From: Phycomyces blakesleeanus NRRL 1555(-)
Lineage: Eukaryota > Mucoromycota > Mucoromycetes > Mucorales > Phycomycetaceae
Length of the DNA stretch: 64,000 nucleotides
Reading direction: 5' to 3'
NCBI RefSeq assembly: GCF_001638985.1
Contig: NW_017265154.1
Location: 496,001 to 560,000, forward strand
The position numbers were made by a program, and so were the translations under genes. Shown here piece after piece: positions 22,552 through 32,938 of the stretch (positions are counted from its first letter, which is position 1; every line of letters begins with the position of its first letter). The notes beneath the pieces were generated by a model, which searched no databases, was not told where the DNA came from, and saw nothing but the letters and a program-made list of their open reading frames with translations.

Positions 22552-23097
22552 AACCCACATAATAATATCATTATTAACGTCAACAAAATAACCTCATACT
22601 TAGTTTACAGCATATATCACACAATAAACCCTTTTAAATATATATAAAAGCACAATGAGTAAAAGGAAAATAGAAACAAAAACAAGGGGGGAGGGGGGGT
22701 TAAAGATGTGATTATGGATAAATATCTAGATTAATTATATGTAGCATATGGGCTTAAAACGAATGAGGTTCTTTATTGATAAAGGTGAAATGAGACTTTT
22801 TATATATATTTTTTTCAAGTGTGAGTGAGTGAGATTCCTAAATTTACATCTTTTGTTCCACGCTTTAGGAAAAGAGCAGAAATAACCAAAAAGACAATAA
22901 TGACCAAGGTCTGAATTACACTTTAATGCTTTGTACAAAAGGTGCCAAAGTCTTCTTCATCACATAAGCCATAAAAAGGAGATGTTTCCTCTCCCTTCCC
23001 CTGCTTTGGTGAATCCCGTGGAACTACATCTTCCTGGTTACAGTTTGATCTTTAATACTATTCCAACTTTTTTTTTTTGCTGTTGTTGCTGAAAATT
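22552..23097. other. Intergenic, no gene seen
   Basis: AT-rich 3' flank with a G-rich spot (about 22685-22698) and a pyrimidine run before the next start codon. Nothing coding was recognised. Confidence 0.5.
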
Positions 23098-23804
23098 ATG
23101 GAAACTCTTGCTCACCTCTCGGAACGAACAAAACACCCTAACGACCTGCTGTCTCTCAGTAAGAAGCAGGAATTAGCTTTTGACTTTATTAAAAAAAAGA
23201 ATACTTCAAAAATAGGATACTTTCTTTTAAAAAATAAATAAAAATAAACATCTTATACCTTTTGTACTTAGGATTATTGAAATACCTGTCTTTTCTTTGG
23301 CGTGGACCTGATCCAAATAGTATATTGACCTGTCGTCCCCCAAACTATCCAGTCGTCACTCTTGGTATTGGCTGGAATTTGACATGTCGAAGTAACCAAC
23401 TCCAATATTGGAGACAAGCATATCCTTTCCGCTGCCTTGGCTTATGCCATGTTCCAAATTGTCCGGCTTGTCGGACATTGCCTATATGCGAAGTACCAAG
23501 CCCTGCACATGAACTGCGATTACCTGTAGTCGATTTAGCAGTGAATCCTTATGAGCCAGATACTTTACAGACTACCGAAAATAGCACAGAAGAAAGCGAT
23601 TCTATAAACCAGGCACGTTCCACACGTTCCGCACGCTCGAAAGCATCCCAATACAGTCATGGTCCTATCTCCATTTTCCATTCTTTGGTCCGTTTATCTA
23701 TTGCAATCACAAGCACATGTCCGTGGCTTGTCTTTAGACTATTAGATATCTTACTTTCAATGATATTTAATTCCACTGAAGATCATTATGGCAATAATAA
23801 ATGA
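23098..23804 (+). CDS. Unrecognised protein, 197 residues, Cys-rich centre and hydrophobic C-terminus
   Basis: Exon 1 (23098-23158) and exon 2 (23272-23804) join in phase across a 113-bp intron with GTAAGA and TACTTAG ends. The protein starts METLAHLSERTKHPNDLLSL. The middle has eight cysteines in about 65 residues, including CLGLCHVPNCPACRTLPIC, which could bind metal or form disulfides. Residues about 115-145 are Ser/Arg-rich. The last 40 residues are hydrophobic (SIFHSLVRLSIAITSTCPWL), suggesting a membrane anchor. No family recognised. The upstream ATG is preferred because the intron ends are good and the frame joins; a start inside exon 2 is possible. Confidence 0.6.
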
Positions 23805-24188
23805 ATAGGATGATTCCTTTTTTTGTTTTTATTTCACATTATTGATATTGATAATAATAATAATAAACGCTTTAAACATAATATCAAGCGGTAGGAATGT
23901 GAGTAAGACATACTTGGTCTATATTCATGGTTAGCTTTGGCGGCAACCAAAAATGAAATGAAATAAAATGGAAGAAAAGAAAAAGAAGAACGGTTCCGAG
24001 CCTATATAATTTTGTAAGCAATACAGGCTTTGAGCTTGAATTAAACTAAAAAGGAAGTTGTGAACTTTTTGAGTGGACTAATTGCCTCCTTGCTCCAATA
24101 TTCATTCCAGATTCAATAACACTTTCTTTCTCCTTACTGTACAATCAATCTTACCATTGTCTATGACAAACGAAAATAAAATAAAGAA
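23805..24188. other. Intergenic, no gene seen
   Basis: AT-rich with an (ATA)n run near 23855; presumed promoter and 5' leader of the phosphodiesterase gene. Confidence 0.5.
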
Positions 24189-26273
24189 ATGAGCAGATCA
24201 ACAAGCGAAAATATTCCATTAACTGCTTACACCTTGACTAATGCTGACGAAATTGCCCATCCAAGTCAAGACGAAGATACAACTCAGGAACATCGAGGAG
24301 AAGAAGAGGAAGAAGAGCACTTAATTGATAAGGATGAATCCGATGGAGAGGACGATGCCTGGCTTGACTCTGGAGAAGACGAAAATGGCAATCAAATCAA
24401 TCCAACATTATGGGTAAACTATCTCATCATCACGAGAATGGAACAGTCTTTATCAATTATTTACATTTCTCTAATAATTACATATATTGTGTACAAAATT
24501 TATGGCGATTTTAGGATCTTCCGTTATTGCGATATACCCTTCTTGCAGTAACCGTAGGCCTCCTGTTTGTCTTATTTAAGATTCTTGTCGCAAAATATGG
24601 CCATGGCTCCGAGCATCACAATCGCCCTGCGGAACACATGTATTTTAATGGAACAGATTTCTTTGGTCCAACAGTTATTTTGATATCTCTTGATGGCTTC
24701 CGGAGCGAGTATCTCCATCGAAATATCACACCAAATTTAGACGAACTAGGTAATTAAAGAGGCTTTAGTCAACTTGGGGTTGTGCAAACTGGTATTTAAA
24801 TAACCCCGTTTTGCCTATAGCTTCCAAAGGAATTCGTGCTGAATACATGCACCCTTCTTTCCCGGTAAGACTTTAGTCTATATCTAATGATTTCTTGTAT
24901 TAAACCAAGTTTGTTTATTTATTTTCTAATTTGTTTATGTATATCCACATGGTTTAGCCAAGCACATTCCCCAATCACTGGACATTAGTAACAGGTCTTT
25001 ATCCAGAAGCACATGGAATTGTTGGAAACACATTTTACGATCCAGCATTGGATAAAGAGTTTATTTATAACAATAATGAGATCACCAAACAGTCTGAATG
25101 GTGGGGTGGAGAACCGGTAAGATCCTTACGATAGATCCACACCCCCAATTAATTATGCATTACATGAGGCTTAAACAAAAGACATTGATTTGTTGTTCCT
25201 ATTACTATCGAATTTAAGCTTTGGGTAACCTCAGCCTTACAAGGGCTTCGCACAGCAGTGGATATGTGGCCTGGATCGACAGCCTCTGTAAATCATGTCA
25301 GACCTAACTTTGTGGTTGGTTTCAACAGTACAGTCACTCCTCTTGAGAAGATTGACACCGTTCTTGGGTGGCTCGATTTAGCTCAAAATGAAAGACCTCA
25401 GTTTATGGCTGTATATGTTCCTCAAGTTGATATAGTTGGCCATGAAAAGGGACCAGATAGTGAAGAAGTAAGTTTCTTTTTTGGAGAGATTTATTCTCAT
25501 ATTCCGGCTAATTTTTTTGTATGCATTAGATAAATGATGCTATTATCGATGTAGACAATGCTATTGGGCACTTGATAGAAGAATTGACTGAGCGTAATTT
25601 GGGTAGACATGTGCACGTTATCGTTGTAAGTGGGTTGATCTTATTACTTTTAATGGAAAAAGAGAAATTTAAAATGAAAATGATGTATGTGTAGGTGAGT
25701 GATCATGGTATGTCATCCACAGGTCCATCAAAGCTTATTTACTACGACGACATACTATCACCCGAATCTCTCGCCTCTTTACGTGAACGTGAAGCAATGC
25801 CTCTTCTCGATATTCGCCCAAATGCAAATGCATCTTTTGACAGAATGGTGAACAAAATCTATCGTGAACTTCACAACTACACAGAGAATTCCCCAGACCC
25901 TCACTTTAAAGTTTTTTTACGGAAGGATGTCCCGTCTCGTTATCATTACAGCAATACAGATCGTATAACTCCGATTGTAGCTATTCCAGATGTTGGGTAC
26001 ACGTTTGTTCTGCACGATGAAGTCGCTCCTAACGCTCAGAAAACATTCTTAACATTGGGACATCATGGCTATGACAACCTTGCACCAGACATGCGGGCTA
26101 TTTTCATTGCAAAGGGCCCCAAATTGAATTTGCGTTTTAACCATGGTGCTGTGGTCATTCCCTTTTTTAATGTTGAGGTTTATGGTCTGATAACAGAGCT
26201 ATTGAACATAGTAGCTGCACCTAATAATGGAACACTTCAAGGAGGGTTCTTTGCTACAAGTTTAACTCACTAA
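24189..26273 (+). CDS. Type II membrane nucleotide pyrophosphatase/phosphodiesterase (ENPP family)
   Basis: Seven exons (24189-24413, 24515-24749, 24821-24864, 24958-25116, 25219-25467, 25530-25625, 25695-26273) join in frame to 528 residues. The N-terminal cytosolic part is acidic (EEEEEEHL), followed by one membrane helix near 80-100 (TLLAVTVGLLFVLFKILVA). The alkaline-phosphatase-fold domain shows ISLDGFRSEY (metal Asp), PSTFPNHW with the nucleophile Thr, TGLYPEAHGI, PQVDIVGHEKGPDSEE, VSDHGMS and LGHHGYDN, matching the six zinc-ligand positions. Members of this family hydrolyse nucleotide di- and triphosphates or phosphodiesters outside the cytosol, often for phosphate supply. The exact substrate cannot be read from the sequence. 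Exon 3 is only 44 bp. Confidence 0.92.
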
Positions 26274-27156
26274 TTATTTATTTCTCTTTTCTCTTTTACA
26301 ATCTATCTACTCTCACTCTACTTGTTCTTTATTCTGATTTTTCATTTATTGTGCACAATATGTAATTTAGGCTTTCTTCTTTTATTCTTCTTCTTCTTTT
26401 ATTTGTGTATCGCATAACCCTTACTACCATACTTGTTTTCTATTTCTTATAAATCATAAAGAAAGATTTTCAAGGATAAAAATTTAGGAGCCAAGTACAA
26501 ATCAAAAAAAAAATAATGTTTGATATCAAAGAATGGCAGGCCATAACCCATGCTCAGCAGCGTAGGTATGCTACCAGAGAAATACAAATGTCATTTTCCA
26601 TTTAGTGTCTTCTGATTATAATCAGAATTTATAATAAAATTCACAAAGAAGAATGCTGGATGAAATGGCTGGCATTCTTTAGAAGAAAAGGAAGTTCAGT
26701 AAAGCTTCAGTGCCCAAAGCAATAAAAAAAACAATTATTTTACAGATAAATCTTTTGAATTTGATAAAAGTAATAAATTTATAAAATAATAGAAACCTCT
26801 GTGGATATTAGAAAACCCTTTTTTTTGCAGGGGGTTTAAGGATCGTTTTAAGGTTGCATTTCAATTAAGCAGTATCAATTGTTCGAGTATCTGTTCAAAT
26901 TTAACCATTAAACTAACAATTCAATTGACACAAAAGTAATAAATTGATACAACGAGCAAAAACATATATATATAGTAAAATTCATCTTTTAAAATGACAG
27001 GAATCACAGTACTTATTCGTACAGAAAAATTTAAATTTGTCCTTATAAAATATTGCTTTTATTGAATAGACTTTTAGTAATAAACGTTTATAACCAATAT
27101 AGTAGCTGTATTTCGATATCTATATTTTTTATTCTTTCATTTTTGTACACTTTAGA
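26274..27156. other. Intergenic, no gene supported
   Basis: AT-rich. A weak inverted pair, AAAGAATGGCAGGCC near 26529 and GGCTGGCATTCTTT near 26667, hints at a small decayed element, but no target duplication was found. It contains the upstream flank of the Harbinger transposase. Confidence 0.45.
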
Positions 27157-28814
27157 ATGAATAACAGCACAAACATCTACAATGACACTAACATTCACGA
27201 CGATAGCAGCGATGACATAAGTGATGACAGTGGCGATGACAATGAGACAAATTCCGAGGGTGAGATGACAGTTATACATAAATCATTCTATGATACTTCT
27301 CAACATAACTCTGATTTTGACCTTGATAAAATACAACTATTCAGAACTTGAGATCTCTCGTGTGGCAGAGATGAGGGAACAAGCAATGACATTGCACGCA
27401 CATCTCGCTCGGGCTTATAACGTAAAAACACTAGCTCAGAATATCCGGATTGTGGATGAGCTCCAGCACGCCTGCTTCTTGAGGTCCCCAGCTTATTTCC
27501 AAGAAGAAAAACGGATGCGTGACATCTTTGATGGAGACCAAAACTATGAGTGGACCTATAGCAACCCCAACTTGGATGACGGAACTGGTCCCAATAGCTT
27601 TCGGGCACATTATAGAGTTAGTAGAAATACATTCAACATAATTGTGAATACTTTTCAAAACGACCCTGAGTTTGATGGCTCAGAAGCTATGGACGGGTTT
27701 ATCTACCCTGTGTGGATGCAGGTTGCTGTTGTGCTTTGGCGCCTCAGTAATACGAACTTTGGATCCACAATCGCGTCAGAGGCTCTAAATATCAGTCAAA
27801 GCTCATTCGACCGGTTTACAGAAAAATTCTTGGATGGCATGCTCCGATCCTTCATGAATACCGCAATAAGATGGCCTAAAACACCTTGAGAGAGCCGAAG
27901 AATAATGGGAGGATTTGCAGCTGCTTCAGACCAGCCAGGACACCAGAACCTGAATAAATGCATAGGTGCAATTGCTGGAAAACGAATTGCTATTAAAGCG
28001 CCACCATCATATGATATCTCCTGGTTTGATCGCCAGAGAAATAGAGCTATGTCTCTCATTGCTGTATGTGATGATAAAAGGAGATTCACGAACATAAAAG
28101 CTCAAATGACTGGTAAGTATTATATGCTAGTATCTATAGAACTACATTTACTAAAGTGTTTTGTATCTAGTAAGACAAAAAGATTGCTACCTCTTCTATA
28201 CAAGTACCTTATATTACGACATGGTGAACAACCCTAGGGATTTGTTTTATGATCCAAAATCATACATTATTGGAGGTAATTTATATTAAATTAATATTCG
28301 CTGATATAACGAATTAATCATACATATATTTGGAAAAGATTCTGGTTTTCCTATCTTAAAGCACTGTCTCATACCTTACCGCAAATTCAGAAATATGTCA
28401 GAAAAAGAGAAAAAATTTAACAAAATACTATCAGCAGCGCGATTGAAGATTGAAGACGCTTTCAGCTTGGTTATCTTGAGAACCAAATTCATGTTTAAGG
28501 ATATACATCTCACGGAACCAAGCTCTATGGCAAAATTCATTGCTACCTGTTGCATTCTGCACAATATGTGTATTGACTCTGACGACAGTGAAGAATATAT
28601 GGAAGAGTTGTTGAGAGAGGGTGGAACCGGTCAGCGGCGTGATAGAAGTATGCTGGATTGGTTCATCCGATCTGATAATGTTAAGGGTGGTAGCTTCGAG
28701 ACGTATTATTATGATACTGCGGGTCTATATACTGATATGGGACGCACCCGGGATGAAGCTGCGGCTGCTATAGAGGGAAGGATTAGACGTGATGAAGTAA
28801 AAAACTCCCTCTAA
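27157..28814 (+). pseudogene. PIF/Harbinger transposase (HARBI1-like), inactivated
   Basis: Exons 27157-27259, 27345-28112, 28171-28275 and 28339-28814 sum to 484 codons in one continuous frame, broken only by a TGA at 27887-27889. The N-terminus is Asp/Ser-rich. The DDE_4 domain is recognisable: GAIAGKRIAIKAP, where the catalytic Asp of the usual GAIDG is Ala; then GDSGFP, reconstituted exactly across the third intron and carrying the second Asp; then SAARLKIEDAF with the third acidic residue. The ending (ATCCILHNMCI) also fits the family. Loss of the first Asp plus a stop codon rule out normal transposition. Introns keep good splice sites, so decay is recent or a shorter product is still made. 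Confidence 0.85.
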
Positions 28815-28989
28815 TGTTCTTTTAAAAAAATCTTTTCATAATTTAACTTTTCTTTTTTTTCGTTCATTAAATTTTTGGATTTAGAATAACATTGATAAAG
28901 GAAAAAGAGAAAGGTAAGATAAGTTAGTAATAGTAAATATATAGTGAAGAAAGAAGAAGGTAAAGGGAAGAGGAAAAGAAAACCAAGTT

Positions 28990-29950
28990 TATTCATTAGA
29001 TTTATTGTTTTCAGAAGAGGAATAAGAATAATAGTATTGGTTAACTGAATTTAGACAGTTCTTGAAATAGTCAAAGAATCTATCTCTAAATTCTCTAAAT
29101 TCTATTTCTTCTCTTGCCATATCCTCTCGTGAAATTCTGTCCAAGCGATGTGCCTCTTAAAATGTGTCCGCATGGATACGCTGGTATTCCACCGAATGGA
29201 CAAATCTTCCTTTCACTTCTTCCAATCGTGGATCCAAAGAGGTAAATGCATGGCCAAAAAAAAATTCGTTGTGTCTTTTGGAATTTCTCAAGACTGCAGA
29301 CTAGAACACTTGTAAAGCAATCCTTCTATTAAACGATGATGAACTGTTAGTGGTGCTGGTGTCAATACTGACTGAGAAGCAAGCCAGGATGCAGGTTTGT
29401 AGGAGGATTGTTGATAGTTAAAGTCATGGTGGTTTTCAGGCACATGAGCTGGCTTTGGATCCGCCATGAAAGAGGAGAAAAGGTCATAGTCTCCACCCGT
29501 GATTACTTGGGCGAACGAAGGGGTATGAAGGTAAGTATTGGTATAAATGATACCATAGTCTTGGTGGATAGAGATCACAAGATCGGAAGTCAATTGATCT
29601 CTGATACTCGAAGAGCTGATGATAATTTGTGGGCAGACGCTGGGATTCAACAGTGTCATTTGCTTCATGTCATCGAAGGATTGGAACCTCTATTGAAGGG
29701 GGCAGGGGGACCACCAGATCCACTTCTTCTTATGTCAGAGACAACTTTCTAAAGATTCTTCTTGATTGTTACAAACTTCTCCTTGATATAATTTACTTCT
29801 CTAAACTTGTGAGAGAAGTTTTCCGCAGCGAATGTTTCGGCAAAGCGAAGAACACCAGGATGAATGCAGATTTTTTCACGGAGTTTCTTGGAATATTTTC
29901 TTGCGATCACTATCGCCCTTTGACGCACAATTTTATGACAAGCATGCAAT
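28990..29950 (-). pseudogene. Decayed minus-strand frame, possible Harbinger partner protein
   Basis: Open stretches on the minus strand (29949-29749, 29668-29288, and about 29285-28998) are separated by stops and shifts but look protein-like. The last reads EAHRLDRISREDMAREEIEF followed by an Arg/Phe-rich segment, after one stop. It converges on the transposase gene. PIF/Harbinger elements carry a second, Myb/SANT-type DNA-binding gene, often in opposite orientation, which is why this is suggested. The Myb-type helices were not positively identified. Confidence 0.35.
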
Positions 29951-30873
29951 GATCAATGTGAACAACACCTTGAAAGTTATATCATCACATTCTACATTCC
30001 AACCTGTTATTAAAGCAACTGTTATTTGGGTGAAGTCTTCCTCACTGGAATTAGCTTCTTCATATAGGTTATCAAGTGAATCATGTTATCTCAATTGGGT
30101 CAAGTAAGAGATCTCGAGTTATGAATCATTGTATTAATCAAGGTCAAAACTAGAATTATGCTAATAAGCTTCGTAAAATATTTCATGTAGAGTTTCTAGT
30201 TCACTCTCGGTAATTGTCATTGTCATCATTGTTCTAAATTGAAAAAGAGGACTCTCGAAGCAATTGAGGGGTGGTTAAGATGGAAGAAATTTAAAGCCAA
30301 CATCAAAATATATGTCTCCGAGTAAAATTAGAGTATTTTCAGGGACTTTGAGGGAATCCTATTAAACGACTTTTTTTTTGTTTTTCTATCATCCTATATA
30401 AAAGAAAGGGGTTACGATAACCTTTACTTTGTTACAAATTAGATTAAGTGTATATTTGTCTGCATGGAGCTTCTATTCTATTATGACCCCCAGATGGTAC
30501 AAGTCACATAAAAATCTGTGTGCAGTACGAATTTGCCTTTTCATTGGTACCATACCACGAACAATACCCTCAGCACTAATTTACTATGTAAAGGGTAATA
30601 AATAGTAAATCAGCTTAAAATAGGTGGCAATAAATGTAAAAAGAAGAAGAAGAGGCCTATTTTACTTATACTCGATCCTAGCTAGGACACTTTTATCCAA
30701 TTTACACTTTCTGTTTTTTTTTTGTTTTTTTGTTTTTCTGTTTTTCTGATTCTCTGGTTTTTAAGAGTAGGGATAATATTTTTGTCGATAACTACCAGTG
30801 AACCAACAAGAAAAAAAAAGAATCGACGAAAATATTGGTAATTTAAATCCATAAAAGTCTGAGAAGCCATATA
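29951..30873. other. Intergenic, no gene supported
   Basis: AT-rich DNA between the transposase remnant and the MITE. Frames of up to 91 codons have no visible similarity. No Harbinger terminal repeat was found here. Confidence 0.45.
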
Positions 30874-31069
30874 CACTTTTTCCGGAAATTATTGGTACAA
30901 GAATAAAAATCAGTTTGGTGCAAAAATAAAAATGGATACACCAAATGCACCAAACGCACCAAAAAAGGTGAATTAAGCAGAGAAATGGATAGAAAATTGC
31001 ACCAATTTTATTTTTATTTTTGCACCAAATTAATTTTTATTCTTGTACCAATAATTTCCGGAAAGAGTG
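30874..31069. mobile_element. 196-bp MITE with 60-bp terminal inverted repeats and TA target duplication
   Basis: The left end (30874-30933) and the reverse complement of the right end (31010-31069) agree at 57 of 60 bases. Both start CACT(T/C)TTTCCGGAAATTATT. The element is flanked by TA on each side (30872-30873 and 31070-31071). TA duplication is the hallmark of the Tc1/mariner/pogo superfamily. The centre holds three GCACCAAA-like repeats and no coding capacity. It would depend on a transposase encoded elsewhere. Confidence 0.9.
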
Positions 31070-32059
31070 TACTGTACCCCGATTAAAAACCTTAATCCCT
31101 TTAAGTGACTTTCTATTGCCACTTGGGCACCACCAAGAAAAAAACCGTTTTCAGGCTTTGTACTATATTTTGATTCCTTCATAACCCGAATTTCTGGACC
31201 AAAAGTAGGATTTTTTTTTAAAAATAAATAAATTCGGGAATCTTTACAATTCGTACAATCTGAAAAAGATTGAAAGCTATGACTAATTAATGATAGTTAA
31301 ATTCATGTAAAGATAAAGTTTTTTTTTTTAAAAAAATAAAACATAAGGAGTTTGTATAAGTTTAACTTACTAATGAGAGCTTTGATCAAGGATAATATAA
31401 TTAAGGTTACCCTACCCAATAATATTATACCCAAGAGTATTTTATTCAACAGTTTTTTTTTTAAAAAAAAAAGAAATATATATATTGTCTATTATTAGGT
31501 GGTTATTAAAGTATCGCCACATTGAAATGCCAATTATCAAGAACTGCTGGAATTTTCTTATGAGAAAAGCATGCTTTAATATTCTAGAGGGTTACAAACA
31601 AAGCCGTTTCTTGGTTTTCATTGGAATTGCTCCCTGTACAAATATCATACAAAATTAAGATTATAGAAATATGCAAATGTTTAATGATACAATAAGTTGT
31701 AATACTTTACACAAGCAGAATAATGCCCACTTTTTGCACGAGATTGTACCCACTCAGTATAGCGTATAGCTGAAAAGTCATTTTGTGCAGACATGATCCC
31801 ACAAGATCAAGAATGATATTAATTAAACTGTATTTTTCTTATTATTATTATTATTATTATTATTATGAGTGAAAACAAGTTTTCGTTTTCTGGTAGTGTA
31901 AGTGTATATATACATACATATATATAGCCATTTGTTTTATAAATATTAAATGATAAAGGTGTACATGATTATAGAAAGTAATAAATAGTATTAATAGGCT
32001 GATTTTTAGCAAAGTCTTGGTTCCAAAAGTTTCTTCTTCTTCTTTACTTAGAAGATGAC
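31070..32059. other. Intergenic with T10A10-type tracts, no gene seen
   Basis: AT-rich with three T-run/A-run junctions (near 31215, 31330 and 31453-31472; the last is T10A10), an (ATT)n run near 31842-31865, and a TA-rich stretch. Confidence 0.5.
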
Positions 32060-32938
32060 CTATTTAATTTCCTCCATAGGTTGTGATTCAATTTCAGTTT
32101 CGGTAACATTGGACAGATGATTTTCCGAACTGATGGTATCTTTGATCCAGGTAGTTCCGTACTTGACGGCCACGAAAATCGCAGCAACACCCGCGACATC
32201 AATCAAGAGGAACAGAAATGTGAGGTACACCTTCACCGATCCAGAAGTGGCTGTACCCGAGATAGTACGTCCGATGACCACAATAAGAAGAAGGAATTGG
32301 TATGTAGCGAGCGAGACAAAGATGTGACGGACTTTATCAAATGATATATACGCCTGAATAGCAGCAAGGAATGGAAACATCCATGTACCAAAGGCAGCAA
32401 ACTGAATGGCGCGTGCAGCTGTTAAGAGGCTTTCGTACGTGCCATAAGTGTATTCCTTAGTATTGCTCAGAGTTCCAAGCGCGCCGATATCAGAAACGAT
32501 GATAATAAGAGCCCAGAGATATGAAAGGGTAATACAAAGCATCTTAACATTCAGGAGACCCTTGAAGCCTTGAGTTTCTGGGGAGGATGATATTTTCTGG
32601 TAGATAGCAAAGAGAGGGATCCACGAAATAGGTACGGTTGCTGCTAGGAAGAACTCGTATGCATAGTTCAACTGTACAACGCTTCCCTCATCAAAGTTAC
32701 CGTTTAAGATTGAAAGTAGAGATCCTCCAACACCGGCCTGCATACCCCCTTTTATAAGATAGAATAGACCAGCCAGAGCACTCGTGAGATATATATGGTA
32801 CAGGCCACAGCGACTTGCTCGAATGGCCGTGGCGACGACTGCGACAGCACCCAGAAAAGCGGTCGCTGAACCAAAGCCAATCTGCATATTCACAAGTGTA
32901 TAAACCTCGTCCGAAGCAAATTGATAAGCGTAATCCAT
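32060..32938 (-). CDS. Seven-helix integral membrane protein, 292 residues
   Basis: Single exon starting MDYAYQFASDEVYTL. Hydrophobic segments lie at about 18-41, 45-69, 88-113, 131-155, 172-197, 203-225 and 234-258, which gives seven helices. The N-terminus is short and polar, and the tail after 258 is hydrophilic and acidic (SSENHLSNVTETEIESQP), as in fungal receptor-like or opsin-fold proteins. No retinal-binding lysine motif or other diagnostic signature was recognised, so receptor or transporter function is not claimed. Length and lack of introns are unremarkable. Confidence 0.8.
   Translation of the reverse strand: MDYAYQFASDEVYTLVNMQIGFGSATAFLGAVAVVATAIRASRCGLYHIYLTSALAGLFYLIKGGMQAGVGGSLLSILNGNFDEGSVVQLNYAYEFFLAATVPISWIPLFAIYQKISSSPETQGFKGLLNVKMLCITLSYLWALIIIVSDIGALGTLSNTKEYTYGTYESLLTAARAIQFAAFGTWMFPFLAAIQAYISFDKVRHIFVSLATYQFLLLIVVIGRTISGTATSGSVKVYLTFLFLLIDVAGVAAIFVAVKYGTTWIKDTISSENHLSNVTETEIESQPMEEIK

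Noticed and set aside
26529..26690. Candidate MITE with AAAGAATGGCAGGCC / GGCTGGCATTCTTT ends
   Set aside because: Terminal similarity is short and no flanking duplication was found.
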